Positions 1-10,460 are shown, counted from the first letter of the stretch. The stretch: DNA of 35,743 nucleotides from Carboxydothermus pertinax (GCF_001950255.1 NZ_BDJK01000027.1:1-35743), one strand, 5' to 3'. The notes: generated by a model from the sequence alone, not told the origin. Made by a program: numbers and translations.

Positions 1-8
1 ATAAATAT

Positions 9-38
9 TTGTTTAAAGGAAGATTTTACAGCTATAAA
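9..38 (+). promoter_or_regulatory. possible promoter upstream of addB
   Basis: TATAAA at 33-38 could be a -10 box, with TTGTTT at 9-14 as a weak -35 about 18 bp upstream. It lies about 65 bp before the addB start. The -35 matches the consensus poorly and the region is simply AT-rich, so this is only a candidate. Confidence 0.22.
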
Positions 39-104
39 AAGCCAATTTGCGCCTAAAAAATGTTACTTTTTCAGTCCTCTCGAACCGTCCCTGGAGGGAT
101 CATT

Positions 105-3100
105 GTGCTTACGATAGTAAGGGGGCCGGTGGGTTCCGGCAAAAGCCGGTACTGCCGGGAAGAGATAGTCAAAGCTTTAAAAGATGCACCGCTGGGACCT
201 ATGGTGCTGTATATAGTGCCGGAGAGTGCTACTTTTGAAAACGAGTACCTCTTAAACACCCGGGAGGATTTGCCCGGGAGCTTTCGCCTGCAGGTGTTAA
301 GTTTTAATCGACTTGCTTTAAATGTTGTCCGGGAGTTTAAAGCTTTCTTTAAAAACTCTTCCGAATTTGTTTATCAGCATACATTGAAAAAGATTTTACA
401 GGAAAATAAGGGAAAACTACAAATTTTACAAAAAGCTGCGGATAATCCCGGGTTTATCGAAGACCTTTTAAAGTTATTTAAAGAGTTTCGGCGTTACCGG
501 GTAAAACCGGAGAATTTAGAAAAAGCGTCTTCTAAAATAGAGGATTGGATGCTACAGCAAAAATTAAAAGATGTTTACCTGTTATACAAGTTGTACTTAG
601 AAAAATTTGGGGAAGAGTATACCAGCGAGGGACTTTTAGAAAAGTTTTTGGAATATGCCCCTAAGAGCAAGTTCTTAGCGGGGGCAAAAGTGTTTATTGA
701 CGGTTTTTATACTTTTACACCTTTGGAGTTAGAAGTTATTAAAACCCTTTTAAAAACCTGCGCCGAAGTTACCGTAACTTTGCCTACAGAATACGATCCG
801 GGGATATTTAATAGGCTTTATACCGAGGCTTTAAATTTAGGTATAAAAGTAAAAGAGCTAAAACTGGAAAAAATTGAACGTTATCGAGCTTCAGAACTTC
901 TTCACCTGGTCCAGAATTATTACCCGCTTCTTCCTGATCCTTACTCCGGGTCTTTAGAAAATTTAAGTTTAATTGCTGCTGCCAACCCCTTAGAAGAAAT
1001 GGAAAAAGCGGCCCGGATCATCCGCTATCTTGCCAAATTTAAGGGGTATAAACTTTCCGATATCCTGGTATTAATACCGGAAGATGGCTACTATATTTCC
1101 AATATCAAAACTGTTTTTAACGAATACGGTTTGCCGGTATATGTAGATAAAGGCCTTGCTTTTGACCACCACGGACTTTATTTCCTGTTAAAAGGAGTGT
1201 TTGGGGAGTTTAACCGGGAAGCGGCTATCGATTGTCTAAAATCCGGCCTATTAAATTTAACCGCCGATGAAGTTTTTGCTCTGGAAAATTACCTTTTAAG
1301 CCGGGGATTGGATGGTGAAAAATTAGTTTTGAAAGAGGCCTGGGAGGACCCCAATTCATTGTACTGGGAGAGCTGGGAGAAAGGTTTTGAGGAAATCATT
1401 TCTTTTTCGCAAAAACTACCTTTAATTAACACTTATCGGGAGTTTAGCCAGAGTTTAAAACAACTTTTATTAAAAATTGGTGTTCCCCGGAGAATTTCCG
1501 ATGAAAAGGGCGAGCGGTTCTGGCAGGCCTTTACGAATTTACTAACCGAGATAGAAGAAGTTTTTGGCGCTGAAAGTTTAAATCCCACTGCCTTTGCGGA
1601 AGAACTTTTAGCATACCTGGCAAAACTTTCTCTAAAAACGATTCCCAAAGGTTTGGACCAGGTGCGGGCAGGGAGCAGCAAACGTTACTGGACCGCTGAA
1701 GCCAGGGCGGTAATTATTTTGGGAGCGGTGGAAGGGAAATTTCCTTCACCGCCGGCAGCGGGGCTAATTTTTACCGAGGAAGAACGGGCCAAGCTTAAAA
1801 AGGTTGGTTTGGAACTTTCACCGCTAATCCGCCAGCGGCTTAAGGAGGATAATTTTCACGTATTTTTAGCGCTGACCCGGGCCCGGGAAAGGGTTTATGT
1901 TTCTTATCCCAGGGTAAGTCTTACCGGTGAAAGTTTTACTCCGGCGCTTTTAGTAGACTGGCTAAAGAAAGCTTTTCCCAATTTAAAATCGGAGGAAGGA
2001 TCTTACGGTAATGAAACTACCCTTCAGGCTTTAACAGGACTTCTTTCCAGAGAAATGGTAAAGGTAAAAAAGAACGGGGAGCTGCCTTTTATTGCTCAGG
2101 GAGCTTTTAATGCTTTACTGCTAAGTAAGCCGGAGCTTATAACAAAAATTGCCCGGGCTTTTGCCACCAATCCTGGCAAAATAAAGTTAAATGCCGGTTT
2201 TAAGGAATTTCTCCCTTCTAAAACCCTTTCGGTTTCGCGTTTGGAAACTTATTATAGCTGTCCATTAAAATATTTTTTAAAATACCTCATTAAAGCCGAA
2301 GAGCGAGAAATTTTTACTCCGGAAGCAACCGATACCGGTGCTCTTCTTCACGGAGCAGTAGCGGAGATAATAAAAACGGTAAGGGAAAAAGGGCAGAAGC
2401 TTTCAACCCTTTTGGCAGAAGATTTAAAAACCTTAGTTTATCAAGCTTTTACCAAAGCCCAGCAGGAATACGGAGAAAAATTCCTGGCTTCAAGCCGGGG
2501 AAGGTACTTTTTAAACCGTCTGTATCTTATGTTATTTAAAGCTGTTGAAGCTCTTTTATATTTCGAAGGATTTACTAAATTTACTCCCTTTGGAGAAGAA
2601 ATAGCTTTTGGGGAAAAGGAAAGGTTAAAATCCCCGGTTTTTGAGGTCAACGGGGAGAAATATACGTTAGCCGGTAAAATTGACCGGATAGATGTTTATG
2701 AGAACGAGGGAAAGACCTATCTTAGAATAATTGATTATAAAACCGGCCCTATATCATTAAGCCTTGACGAAGTAGTGGGTGGGATTAACCTTCAGCTTTT
2801 AACTTATCTTTTAGTGGCCAGTGAAAATAAGGAACTTTTTGGAGAAAATTTGGTGCCTGCGGGAGCCTTTTATTTTCGCTTTCAAAACCCCATGTTAGAT
2901 GAGAAGGCCGAAGGTCTTACGATGGAGGAGTTAAGGGAAGAAGTTTATAAAAATTTTCGCCTGAGTGGTTATGCCTTAAGGGATGAGGAAAGTTTAAAAC
3001 ATTTAGATAGCTTTTATGCCCAGAACAACAAGTTTAAAACGGTAAATTTACGAACTTATAAAGACGGCAGAATTGATAATGCTTTAACTCCGGCGGAACT

Positions 3101-3377
3101 GGAAGCTCTATTTACCAAAATTAAGGAACTTATTACCGAAGCTATTTTTAAAATTAGCACCGGAGAATTTTCGGCAATACCCTATCAATTAAAAGATGCT
3201 ACCGGCTGCAGGTATTGTTCTTATCTTGAAGTGTGCCGTTTGGAAGAACAGGAAAAACAATACCGGGTAATACCCAGGAAAAAAGATCCCGAAGTGTTGC
3301 TGGCGCTTTCAGGGGGAGGTGCGGGGGATGAAAAACTGGACAGCCGAACAAAGGCGGGCTATCACCTCCAGGGGTAA
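105..3377 (+). CDS. addB: AddB, ATP-dependent helicase/deoxyribonuclease subunit B
   Basis: AddB is the second subunit of the AddAB helicase-nuclease, which resects double-strand breaks for RecA-dependent repair in Firmicutes. The chosen start is GTG at 105, because GGAGGG lies at 93-98; the frame is open further upstream but without a ribosome site. The product has 1090 residues. A Walker A motif (GPVGSGKS) sits at residues 7-14. The C-terminal nuclease has the IDYKTG motif (D877, K879). Four cysteines, C719, C1035, C1038 and C1044, keep the spacing of the AddB iron-sulfur cluster, which clamps the nuclease domain in Bacillus subtilis AddB. The 3' end overlaps addA by about 50 bp, as in an operon. 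No frameshift or missing key residue was seen. Confidence 0.95.
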   Translation: MLTIVRGPVGSGKSRYCREEIVKALKDAPLGPMVLYIVPESATFENEYLLNTREDLPGSFRLQVLSFNRLALNVVREFKAFFKNSSEFVYQHTLKKILQENKGKLQILQKAADNPGFIEDLLKLFKEFRRYRVKPENLEKASSKIEDWMLQQKLKDVYLLYKLYLEKFGEEYTSEGLLEKFLEYAPKSKFLAGAKVFIDGFYTFTPLELEVIKTLLKTCAEVTVTLPTEYDPGIFNRLYTEALNLGIKVKELKLEKIERYRASELLHLVQNYYPLLPDPYSGSLENLSLIAAANPLEEMEKAARIIRYLAKFKGYKLSDILVLIPEDGYYISNIKTVFNEYGLPVYVDKGLAFDHHGLYFLLKGVFGEFNREAAIDCLKSGLLNLTADEVFALENYLLSRGLDGEKLVLKEAWEDPNSLYWESWEKGFEEIISFSQKLPLINTYREFSQSLKQLLLKIGVPRRISDEKGERFWQAFTNLLTEIEEVFGAESLNPTAFAEELLAYLAKLSLKTIPKGLDQVRAGSSKRYWTAEARAVIILGAVEGKFPSPPAAGLIFTEEERAKLKKVGLELSPLIRQRLKEDNFHVFLALTRARERVYVSYPRVSLTGESFTPALLVDWLKKAFPNLKSEEGSYGNETTLQALTGLLSREMVKVKKNGELPFIAQGAFNALLLSKPELITKIARAFATNPGKIKLNAGFKEFLPSKTLSVSRLETYYSCPLKYFLKYLIKAEEREIFTPEATDTGALLHGAVAEIIKTVREKGQKLSTLLAEDLKTLVYQAFTKAQQEYGEKFLASSRGRYFLNRLYLMLFKAVEALLYFEGFTKFTPFGEEIAFGEKERLKSPVFEVNGEKYTLAGKIDRIDVYENEGKTYLRIIDYKTGPISLSLDEVVGGINLQLLTYLLVASENKELFGENLVPAGAFYFRFQNPMLDEKAEGLTMEELREEVYKNFRLSGYALRDEESLKHLDSFYAQNNKFKTVNLRTYKDGRIDNALTPAELEALFTKIKELITEAIFKISTGEFSAIPYQLKDATGCRYCSYLEVCRLEEQEKQYRVIPRKKDPEVLLALSGGGAGDEKLDSRTKAGYHLQG

Positions 3378-6300
3378 TGCCCTGTTGGTATCGGCTGCTG
3401 CAGGAGCCGGGAAAACTTCGGTTCTGGTGGAGCGGGTATTATCCCGGGTATTGACGGATACACCGCCGGTAGACATAGACCGGCTTTTGGTGGTTACCTT
3501 TACCGAGGCAGCAGCGGGAGAGATGAAAGAGCGTCTTGGGACGGAGCTTTTAAAACGTTTAAATGAAGATCCGGGAAATTCACGGATTTTAGAACAGTTA
3601 GAACTGTTGCCGGTGGCCGATATTTCGACCCTCCATTCCTTTTGTCATAAAATTATCCGGAAATACGGACGGGTATTTGGGTATGAAACCAGGTTTGCGA
3701 TTTTGGAAGGCCCCAGGGAAACCTATCTAAAAAATAAAGTCTTAGAGGAAATTTTGGAGGAGAGATACGAAAAAGGGGACCGGGAACTTTTTGTCCTGTT
3801 GGAATATTTAAACGATGAAAAAAATGACCGTAACTTAAAAGAACTAATCCTTAACCTTTACCGTTTTTCCCGGTCCAATCCCGAACCTGAAAAGTGGCTT
3901 TTGGACTCATTAAATTTATTTAACGGGGACTGGGAAAGGTTTGAAGATACTTTCTGGTACCGGGAAATAAAAAGTAGCACCGAAATGTGGTTGGAGTATA
4001 TCTTAGAGCTTTTAGAAAGGGCTAAAAGGGTAGCGGAAAAGTATGGACAGGACAGGGCTTTCTCTCTCTTTGAAGAAGATATGGAAAAGGTACGGGGACT
4101 GTATGCGAAACTAAATGAGGGGTACGAGGCGGCAAAGCAGTACTTAAATCAGGTGAAATTTGGAACCTTTTCCTGGGGAAGAGGAGTTGGGGGCAAGGAC
4201 GAAGCAAAAGACTTGCGGGATAAAGCAAAGGAGCAGTTTGAAACCATAAAAAAACGTTATTTTTCCTGGGAAGCAGGTGATTTTCGGGAAGAGTTAAAAA
4301 CCTTAACCTCCTATCTTGACCCTTTGGTAAAGTTAGTCCTGGAATTTTCCCGGAAGTATCAGGAGGAAAAAAAGAAACTTGGTTTTGCTGACTTTTCCGA
4401 CTTAGAGCACTGGGCTCTTGATATTTTAAAAAGTGGAGTTTACCGGGAGCTCCGGGAAAAGTACGTGGAAGTACTGGTAGATGAGTACCAGGATATAAAT
4501 GGCCTTCAGGAAGAGATTTTAACTTATGTAGCGAGAGATGGGCAAAATCTTTTCCTGGTGGGCGATGTAAAGCAAAGCATTTACCGTTTTCGCTGGGCCC
4601 GGCCGGAAATTTTTCTAAAGAAATATGAAGATTTTACTGACGAAAAGAAAGTAGAGTTAAGCCTGAATTTCAGAAGCCGCGAGGAAATTATCGCTACCGT
4701 AAACTTTATCTTTAAGCAAATCATGAAAAAAAGGGTAGCGGAGCTTTCTTATGATGAAAAAGCTTTTCTTAAAAAGGGGGCAGATTATCTTCCCAATGCT
4801 AACTGTTTTGCGGAACTGCACTTAATTGAAGGAAAACCCGAAGAGGAAAATAACTCAAACGGTGAACCCGAGGAAGATTTAACTGCGGTCCACCGGGAAG
4901 CCCGGCTGGTAGCGGCAAAAATTTTAAAGCTCAAAGAAGAAGGTTTTCAAGTTTTTGACCGGGAAACTAAGGAATTTCGGCCTTTGCAGTACCGGGATGT
5001 TGTCATTCTTTCCCGTTCCCTAAAAAGCTCCACCGATATCTGGCAGGAGGAATTGACCGGGGCGGGGATACCTGTTTACGTTGAAGGAGCCGGCAGCTTT
5101 TTAAATTCCAAGGAAATTTTGCTGATGACCAGCTTTTTAAAGGTAATTGATAACCCCTGCCAGGATATTCCTTTAGCCGCGGTGTTATGCTCGCCGGTTG
5201 CCGGTTTAACCTACGATGAACTCTGGCAGGTTCGGAAGGAATACCCCGAAGGCCTTCTCTATGATGCTCTTAAAAATAAAGCTCTGGGAGGGGATGAGCT
5301 TTCGGTAAAAAGCCAAAAGTTTTTAGAGCTTTTGGCTGAATTTCAGAAACTGTCCCGGCAAATTAGTTTGGCAGAACTTGTGAATGAAATATACCGTAAA
5401 ACTAATTTACCGGAGATTTTTGGAGCTTACCCCGGCGGAGAAGTGCGGCAGGCAAATTTAAAATTGTTACATGACCTGGCCGGGGATTTTGCTGAAATTA
5501 ACGGTGGGGGCATTTACAACTTTCTTACCTTTTTATGCCAGGCGGCAGAATCGGAGGATTTTTCCCCGGCCAAATTAATTGGCGAGGCGGATGATGTGGT
5601 CCGGGTAATGTCCGTTCATAAAAGCAAAGGGCTGGAGTTTCCGGTGGTGTTTGTGGTTGGCCTTGGGAAACGGTTTAAATTTGATTACAGCAACACTGTT
5701 TTTCTCCACAGCGACCTTGGTTTTGGGCCTAAATTTTTTGACCCGGAGAAAAGAATCCGGCGCCATTCCATAGCTTCCCAGATTTTAAGTGAGCGGTTGC
5801 GGCGGGAAACTTTAGCGGAAGAAATGCGGATTTTGTATGTTGCCCTGACCCGGGCCAGAGAAAAGCTTATCATGGTGGGTACGGTGAAAAACCTGGAAAA
5901 GAAGGTAGCCGGCTGGCAAAGTCAAACCGATGCATCCAAAGAAACTCTGTCCGATGGTCAGATTGCCAGAGCAGGGAACTTTCTGGACTGGATTGGGCCG
6001 GTAGTTTTTAGGGAGGGTAGCGATTTACCCGATTGCCTTAAAGTGGAAGTTCACCCGCAGCAGGAAAAAATTGAGGGAGAGCAATGGGAACTTCCAGAAG
6101 GGTTTAAGGTTAAGCTCCTGACAAATACACCTTTTACCGAAGAAACCGAGTATACCGGGCAATTTAGGGCGGGTTTGGAGTTTAACTATCCCGGGTTAAA
6201 AATTGCTGAGCTTCCCGCTAAGATGAGCGTTTCCGATTTAAAAGAAGTTTTTAGCACTGATGACGTTATTTCTCTGGAAGATGAGGATGAAATCTTTTTA

Positions 6301-6831
6301 CCTGAAGTTTTCTTTGAAGACGGAGTAACGACAGGAATTGTTTACCACGAGTTTTTGCGGCGGATTGATTTTCAAGGGGATCTATCCGCTTCCGGACTTA
6401 AAGCCCAGGGGGAGGCGCTGGTAGCGGAGGGGGTTTTACCCCCTGAAACTATGAAAATGCTTGATTTTACGAAAATTGCCCGGATTTTTGCTACGCCCTT
6501 GGGCCAGCGAATCCTTAGAGCCCGGGAAATTTACCGGGAATTTCCCTTTACTCTTGGAGTCAAGGTCGGTGAAATTTATCCGGAGGCTACCGGTTTTTCG
6601 GAAAAGGTCCTGGTGCGAGGGGTAATTGACCTTTTAGCTCTTGAAGAAGATGGGGTTTTTATCGTTGACTGGAAAACCGACCGGGTCACCGGGGATATTT
6701 TAAATGAACGGCTAAAAGAGTACGCCGGTCAGCTTAACCTTTACGCCCGGGCGGTGGAAGAAATTACCGGAAAAAAGGTAAAGGAAAAGTATTTATATTT
6801 TATTAATTTCGAGAAGGAAGTTCGGGTGTGA
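3328..6831 (+). CDS. addA: AddA, ATP-dependent helicase/nuclease subunit A
   Basis: AddA is the 3'-5' helicase and nuclease subunit of AddAB. ATG at 3328 is the preferred start because GGGGGAGG precedes it at about 7 nt; an in-frame GTG at 3319 is less well placed. The product has 1167 residues. UvrD-type motifs appear in order: Walker A AAAGAGKT at 23-30, motif II VDEYQD, GDVKQSIYRFR, VMSVHKSKGLEF and the ALTRAREKL motif. The C-terminal RecB-like nuclease shows GVIDLL, IVDWKTD (D1114, K1116) and AGQLNLYA. The start lies inside the end of addB, so the two are probably translationally coupled. Supplying DNA fragments for CRISPR adaptation, as shown for RecBCD and AddAB elsewhere, is possible but not shown here. 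Confidence 0.96.
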   Translation: MKNWTAEQRRAITSRGNALLVSAAAGAGKTSVLVERVLSRVLTDTPPVDIDRLLVVTFTEAAAGEMKERLGTELLKRLNEDPGNSRILEQLELLPVADISTLHSFCHKIIRKYGRVFGYETRFAILEGPRETYLKNKVLEEILEERYEKGDRELFVLLEYLNDEKNDRNLKELILNLYRFSRSNPEPEKWLLDSLNLFNGDWERFEDTFWYREIKSSTEMWLEYILELLERAKRVAEKYGQDRAFSLFEEDMEKVRGLYAKLNEGYEAAKQYLNQVKFGTFSWGRGVGGKDEAKDLRDKAKEQFETIKKRYFSWEAGDFREELKTLTSYLDPLVKLVLEFSRKYQEEKKKLGFADFSDLEHWALDILKSGVYRELREKYVEVLVDEYQDINGLQEEILTYVARDGQNLFLVGDVKQSIYRFRWARPEIFLKKYEDFTDEKKVELSLNFRSREEIIATVNFIFKQIMKKRVAELSYDEKAFLKKGADYLPNANCFAELHLIEGKPEEENNSNGEPEEDLTAVHREARLVAAKILKLKEEGFQVFDRETKEFRPLQYRDVVILSRSLKSSTDIWQEELTGAGIPVYVEGAGSFLNSKEILLMTSFLKVIDNPCQDIPLAAVLCSPVAGLTYDELWQVRKEYPEGLLYDALKNKALGGDELSVKSQKFLELLAEFQKLSRQISLAELVNEIYRKTNLPEIFGAYPGGEVRQANLKLLHDLAGDFAEINGGGIYNFLTFLCQAAESEDFSPAKLIGEADDVVRVMSVHKSKGLEFPVVFVVGLGKRFKFDYSNTVFLHSDLGFGPKFFDPEKRIRRHSIASQILSERLRRETLAEEMRILYVALTRAREKLIMVGTVKNLEKKVAGWQSQTDASKETLSDGQIARAGNFLDWIGPVVFREGSDLPDCLKVEVHPQQEKIEGEQWELPEGFKVKLLTNTPFTEETEYTGQFRAGLEFNYPGLKIAELPAKMSVSDLKEVFSTDDVISLEDEDEIFLPEVFFEDGVTTGIVYHEFLRRIDFQGDLSASGLKAQGEALVAEGVLPPETMKMLDFTKIARIFATPLGQRILRAREIYREFPFTLGVKVGEIYPEATGFSEKVLVRGVIDLLALEEDGVFIVDWKTDRVTGDILNERLKEYAGQLNLYARAVEEITGKKVKEKYLYFINFEKEVRV

Positions 6832-6875
6832 CATTGGTGCACTTCTGTGTGCCGCAGACGAAAAGGGGTGGGGAT

Positions 6876-7574
6876 GTGTTCATTAAAACCGAAGATTTAA
6901 CCAAAATTTACAAAACCGGAGCTGCGGAGGTCCGGGCTTTAGATCGGGTAAGTTTATCCTTTGAAAAAGGAAAAATTTACGCTGTTTTAGGGCCTTCCGG
7001 TTCGGGAAAATCCACTTTGTTTAATTTGATCGGCGGAATTGACCGGCCCGATGGGGGGAAAATCTGGGTAGACGGGGAAGAAATCAGCTCTTATTCTCCG
7101 GAAAAACTTACCCGCTACCGGAGAGAAAAGGTAGGCTTTGTCTTTCAGTTCTACAATCTCATCAATACTCTAACCGTCTACGAAAACGTCCAGGCAGCGG
7201 CGGACCTTTCTGCTACCCCTGCCGACATAAAAACGGTTTTAGAGCTGGTCGGTATGCTGGAGCATAAAGACAAATATCCTTTGGAACTGTCCGGAGGGGA
7301 AGCCCAGAGAGTAGCCATCGCCCGGGCGGTAATTAAAAGACCTCCCCTGATTCTCTGCGATGAACCCACCGGTGCGTTAGATTATCAAAATGCCAAAAAG
7401 GTGTTGGAGCTTCTGGAAAGGGTAAATAAGGAAACCGGAGCAACGGTGATGATTATCACCCACAACCAGGCGATCGCCCGGATGTGCCACGGCGTGGTAA
7501 CTTTGAGAAGCGGTCAGGTGACGGGATTTAACGAAAATCCTGCACCGGTTGCCGCCCGGGAGGTCGAGTGGTAA
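6876..7574 (+). CDS. ABC transporter ATP-binding protein (MacB/LolD type)
   Basis: This is the cytoplasmic ATPase of an ABC transporter or mechanotransmission system. GTG at 6876 is preferred because an AAGGGGTGGGG ribosome site precedes it; the frame is open back to 6828 without one. The protein of 232 residues has Walker A GPSGSGKST (39-47), Q-loop VFQFYN (89-94), signature LSGGEAQ (138-144), Walker B LILCDEP (158-164) and switch histidine H196. The spacing fits the LolD/MacB family, which pairs with FtsX-type permeases, and the next gene is exactly that, overlapping by one base (TAATG). The substrate cannot be read from the sequence; lipoprotein, peptide or antibiotic-type exporters use this architecture. 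Confidence 0.93.
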   Translation: MFIKTEDLTKIYKTGAAEVRALDRVSLSFEKGKIYAVLGPSGSGKSTLFNLIGGIDRPDGGKIWVDGEEISSYSPEKLTRYRREKVGFVFQFYNLINTLTVYENVQAAADLSATPADIKTVLELVGMLEHKDKYPLELSGGEAQRVAIARAVIKRPPLILCDEPTGALDYQNAKKVLELLERVNKETGATVMIITHNQAIARMCHGVVTLRSGQVTGFNENPAPVAAREVEW

Positions 7575-9775
7575 TGGTAATCGGGAAAATTCCTGGGAGG
7601 ATAATTCGCAAAAATAAAGCCCAGTACGTGGGGACGATTTTTTTGATTTTTATTGCTGTGGTGACTTACATGGCTTTGCAGCTGGCCATGGAGAACATCA
7701 CCGAAAACTACCATGATTTTAAAGAAAAATACTATCAGGAATCAGCTCATTTTTCTACCTTAAGGCCGGTGGATGTAAGTTATTTTGAGAAAAAGTATAA
7801 TCTTTCAATCGAAGAACGCTTCCAAAAAGATGTGGAGTGGCAGGGGAAGACTTTAAGGATTTTTAGTAAAAGCCAGAGGGTTAACCTGCCGTATCTTTCC
7901 CGCCAAGAAGCAGGTCAGGTCATTTATATTGACCCGTTGTTTTTAAAAGCTAATAATTTAAAGATAGGCGATACTATTACTCTTAAGGGCAAAAGCTATA
8001 AAATTGCCGGGAGCTTGGCTCTGCCCGATTATATTTACATTATTAAAAACGATTCCGACCTTTTAAACGACCCCAACGAGTTTGGCATTGCGGTGCTGCC
8101 GACGGAGGAAGTAAAAACATTAGGGCTGTTGCCGTACCACTACTACATGGTGCGGGGAAAGATTACCGATGAGTTTGTCTCGGAACTTGGCGCCAGTATG
8201 TCTCTTCTCTCCCTGCAGAAGATCACCGAAAATCCCCGGGTTTATTATGTAGATGCCAAACTAAAAGGGGCCAAAATTATGGCTACCCAGTTTCCAACCC
8301 TTCTTTTAGTTGTTGCTTCGGTTCTTCTCTTTACGGTTTTACGCCGGCAAATCGGCACCATGCAGCAGGAAATCGGCGCCCTATTCGCACTGGGTTATAC
8401 TTCCGGGGAAGTTTTACGGGCGCTTTTTGGCTTTCCCTTTTACCTCTGGTTGTTTGGGTCTGTTCTGGGGTGTGCTGCCGGGATAGGCCTGGCCATCCCT
8501 TTAGCCCAATTTTATGCCGCGTATTTTAATATTCCCATAATAAGCTTTAAATTTCTGCCTCAAATAATAATTACCGGACTCCTGCTGCCGGCGGCATTTA
8601 TTTTTCCGGTGACTTACCTTGCCCTCAGGGGGATGTTGAAGCGACCGGTTTTAGAGCTGATCAAAGGCTTGGAAAAGGGCCGCTTTAAAAAGCCCCTCCT
8701 GAAAATTGGCGAAAAGACCAATTTCCTTGCCCGGATGGCTCTAAAACAGGGAGCAATCAATGCGGCGCGGGGGATAATTTTAATCGCAGGAATTGCTTTT
8801 GCCACCTTTTTACTAACTTACGGCCTGGCGGCTAAAGATTCCCTTGAACAGTTGGTAAAACAAAGTTTTAAAGAGGTATTTAACTTCCAGTACCAGTATC
8901 TTTTAGCTGCTCCTTTAGAAAAGCTGCCGGTGGGAGCAGAAGATTTTACCTTGATTCCTGGGAAAATTTCCGGTACCAAAGTAAACGCCCAGATTTACGG
9001 GATAAAACACGGCTCACAAATGGTGAATCTTAAAGATAAAGGTGGGGTAATAAAGCTTGGCGGTGGGGCTATCGCTATTTCCAAGCCTTTAGCCGAGAAA
9101 AGTGGTTATGAGCCGGGACAGCAAATTGTATTGGAAACGGCGGCGGGCGGGAAAAAACTAAAATTAGACATCACTGCTGTGGCGGAAATTACTACCGGCA
9201 ACTATATTTTTATAAGCCAGGAAGATTTAAACCGCCTCCTGGGTTATCCAGAAAACTACTATAACGGCCTTTGGAGCCGGCAAAAGTTAGATATATCCGA
9301 AGATAAACTTTTAGCATCTTTTGACAAGCAGTATCTTTTAAAGGCTTTAGAAAATCTTGCTAAGCCCCTGCAGGCTTCGGTAAGTATCATGGGCGTAGTT
9401 GCCGTCTTATTTGCTTTGGCTGTAATCTTTGTTCTAACATCTTTGATTATCCAGGAAAATCGCCGGGTAATAAGCCTTTTAAAAATTTTAGGCTGGAGTA
9501 ACAACGAGGTCAATTTCATGATCCTGGGCAGTAACGATCTACTATTCTTGCTGGGCTTTGTCCTGGGAATACCATTGTTTTACAGGTTATTTGCTTATCT
9601 CATGGCCAGTGCCACCAAAGACATCGATTTTTCCTTTAACATGGTAGTCGAACCTAAAACCTGGGGGCTGGTGTTTGGCGTGCTATTGCTCACCTGGCTT
9701 TTTGCCAAGTTTTTAAACCAGCGGAAGATTGCTGCTATTCCTCCGGGGGAAATATTAAAAGAACAGGTGGATTAA
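7574..9775 (+). CDS. ABC transporter permease, FtsX/MacB-like
   Basis: Membrane permease partner of the preceding ATPase. ATG at 7574 shares its A with the previous stop codon, and GGGAGG lies upstream, so translation is coupled. The product has 733 residues. A hydrophobic N-terminal segment (GTIFLIFIAVVTYMA) is followed by a long extracytoplasmic region. A first FtsX-like block of three helices follows (from about TLLLVVASVLLFTVL), then a second extracytoplasmic domain and a C-terminal FtsX block (VVAVLFALAVIFVLTSL, then NDLLFLLGFVLGIPLF and TWGLVFGVLLLTWLF). This duplicated-FtsX architecture is typical of Firmicute permeases of the YtrF/SalY type. The transported substrate is unknown. Confidence 0.9.
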   Translation: MVIGKIPGRIIRKNKAQYVGTIFLIFIAVVTYMALQLAMENITENYHDFKEKYYQESAHFSTLRPVDVSYFEKKYNLSIEERFQKDVEWQGKTLRIFSKSQRVNLPYLSRQEAGQVIYIDPLFLKANNLKIGDTITLKGKSYKIAGSLALPDYIYIIKNDSDLLNDPNEFGIAVLPTEEVKTLGLLPYHYYMVRGKITDEFVSELGASMSLLSLQKITENPRVYYVDAKLKGAKIMATQFPTLLLVVASVLLFTVLRRQIGTMQQEIGALFALGYTSGEVLRALFGFPFYLWLFGSVLGCAAGIGLAIPLAQFYAAYFNIPIISFKFLPQIIITGLLLPAAFIFPVTYLALRGMLKRPVLELIKGLEKGRFKKPLLKIGEKTNFLARMALKQGAINAARGIILIAGIAFATFLLTYGLAAKDSLEQLVKQSFKEVFNFQYQYLLAAPLEKLPVGAEDFTLIPGKISGTKVNAQIYGIKHGSQMVNLKDKGGVIKLGGGAIAISKPLAEKSGYEPGQQIVLETAAGGKKLKLDITAVAEITTGNYIFISQEDLNRLLGYPENYYNGLWSRQKLDISEDKLLASFDKQYLLKALENLAKPLQASVSIMGVVAVLFALAVIFVLTSLIIQENRRVISLLKILGWSNNEVNFMILGSNDLLFLLGFVLGIPLFYRLFAYLMASATKDIDFSFNMVVEPKTWGLVFGVLLLTWLFAKFLNQRKIAAIPPGEILKEQVD

Positions 9776-9881
9776 AGGGTGTTAAGTCGGAAGTGGTCGG
9801 GGGTAAGTAAAAAATGCACCGTTTACTTTACTGTAAAATCATGGTAGGATGATGGTGAGAAGAAAGCGGCAGGTGAGCGGT

Positions 9882-10460
9882 ATGTTAGAACGGGAGCCGA
9901 AAAATATTAATACTTACCGGGATTATCTTTTGTTACCGGAAGGGGAAAGGGTGGAACTTATCGAAGGGGAATTGGTGGCCATGACCCCTTCGCCCTCGGC
10001 TCGACACCAGCAGGTTTTAGGTAATTTATTTTATGAATTTAAGAAACAAAATCTAAAAGGTTGCTTGATATTTTTAGCTCCTTTTGATGTGCGCCTGACG
10101 GAGGACAGAGAAAATCCGGAGGAAATAAAAAATGTGGTACAGCCCGATCTAAGTATTATTTGCGATCCAAAGAAAATTGATGAGAAAGGCTGTATAGGTG
10201 CGCCGGATTTAATAGTAGAAATTATTTCACCGGGAAGCGCTGCCCGGGATTTGATAACCAAATTAAGATTATATGAAAAATTTAAGGTAAAAGAATACTG
10301 GATTGTTCATCCCCTGGATGAGATAGTGATGGTCTATTGTTTAAATCAAGAAGGTTATTACGGCCGACCGGAGATTTATTCCCGGGAAGATAAGATAAAG
10401 CCTGGAATTTTTAGGGATGATGTAGAAATTGATTTACAAAAAGTTTTTGCCCAGGAGTAG
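9882..10460 (+). CDS. Uma2 family endonuclease-like protein (DUF820)
   Basis: A protein of 192 residues in the Uma2/DUF820 family, a restriction-endonuclease-like fold common in thermophiles and cyanobacteria; the biological role is not established. ATG at 9882 follows an AGGTGAG ribosome site. In-frame ATGs at 9849 and 9852 give 11 or 10 extra basic residues and have weaker sites. Family features seen are the N-terminal GERVELIEGELVAM segment, the PDLSIICDPKKID core strand (the D of the PD motif) and APDLIVEIISPGS, whose E followed by the conserved S lies in the usual active-site block; KEYWIVHP follows. The gene stands alone between the transporter and a small membrane protein. Confidence 0.82.
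   Translation: MLEREPKNINTYRDYLLLPEGERVELIEGELVAMTPSPSARHQQVLGNLFYEFKKQNLKGCLIFLAPFDVRLTEDRENPEEIKNVVQPDLSIICDPKKIDEKGCIGAPDLIVEIISPGSAARDLITKLRLYEKFKVKEYWIVHPLDEIVMVYCLNQEGYYGRPEIYSREDKIKPGIFRDDVEIDLQKVFAQE

Noticed and set aside
105-6831. addAB as part of the CRISPR-Cas system
   Set aside because: It is a housekeeping repair operon more than 14 kb from the cas genes; a role in supplying prespacers is possible from work in other species but nothing here shows it.
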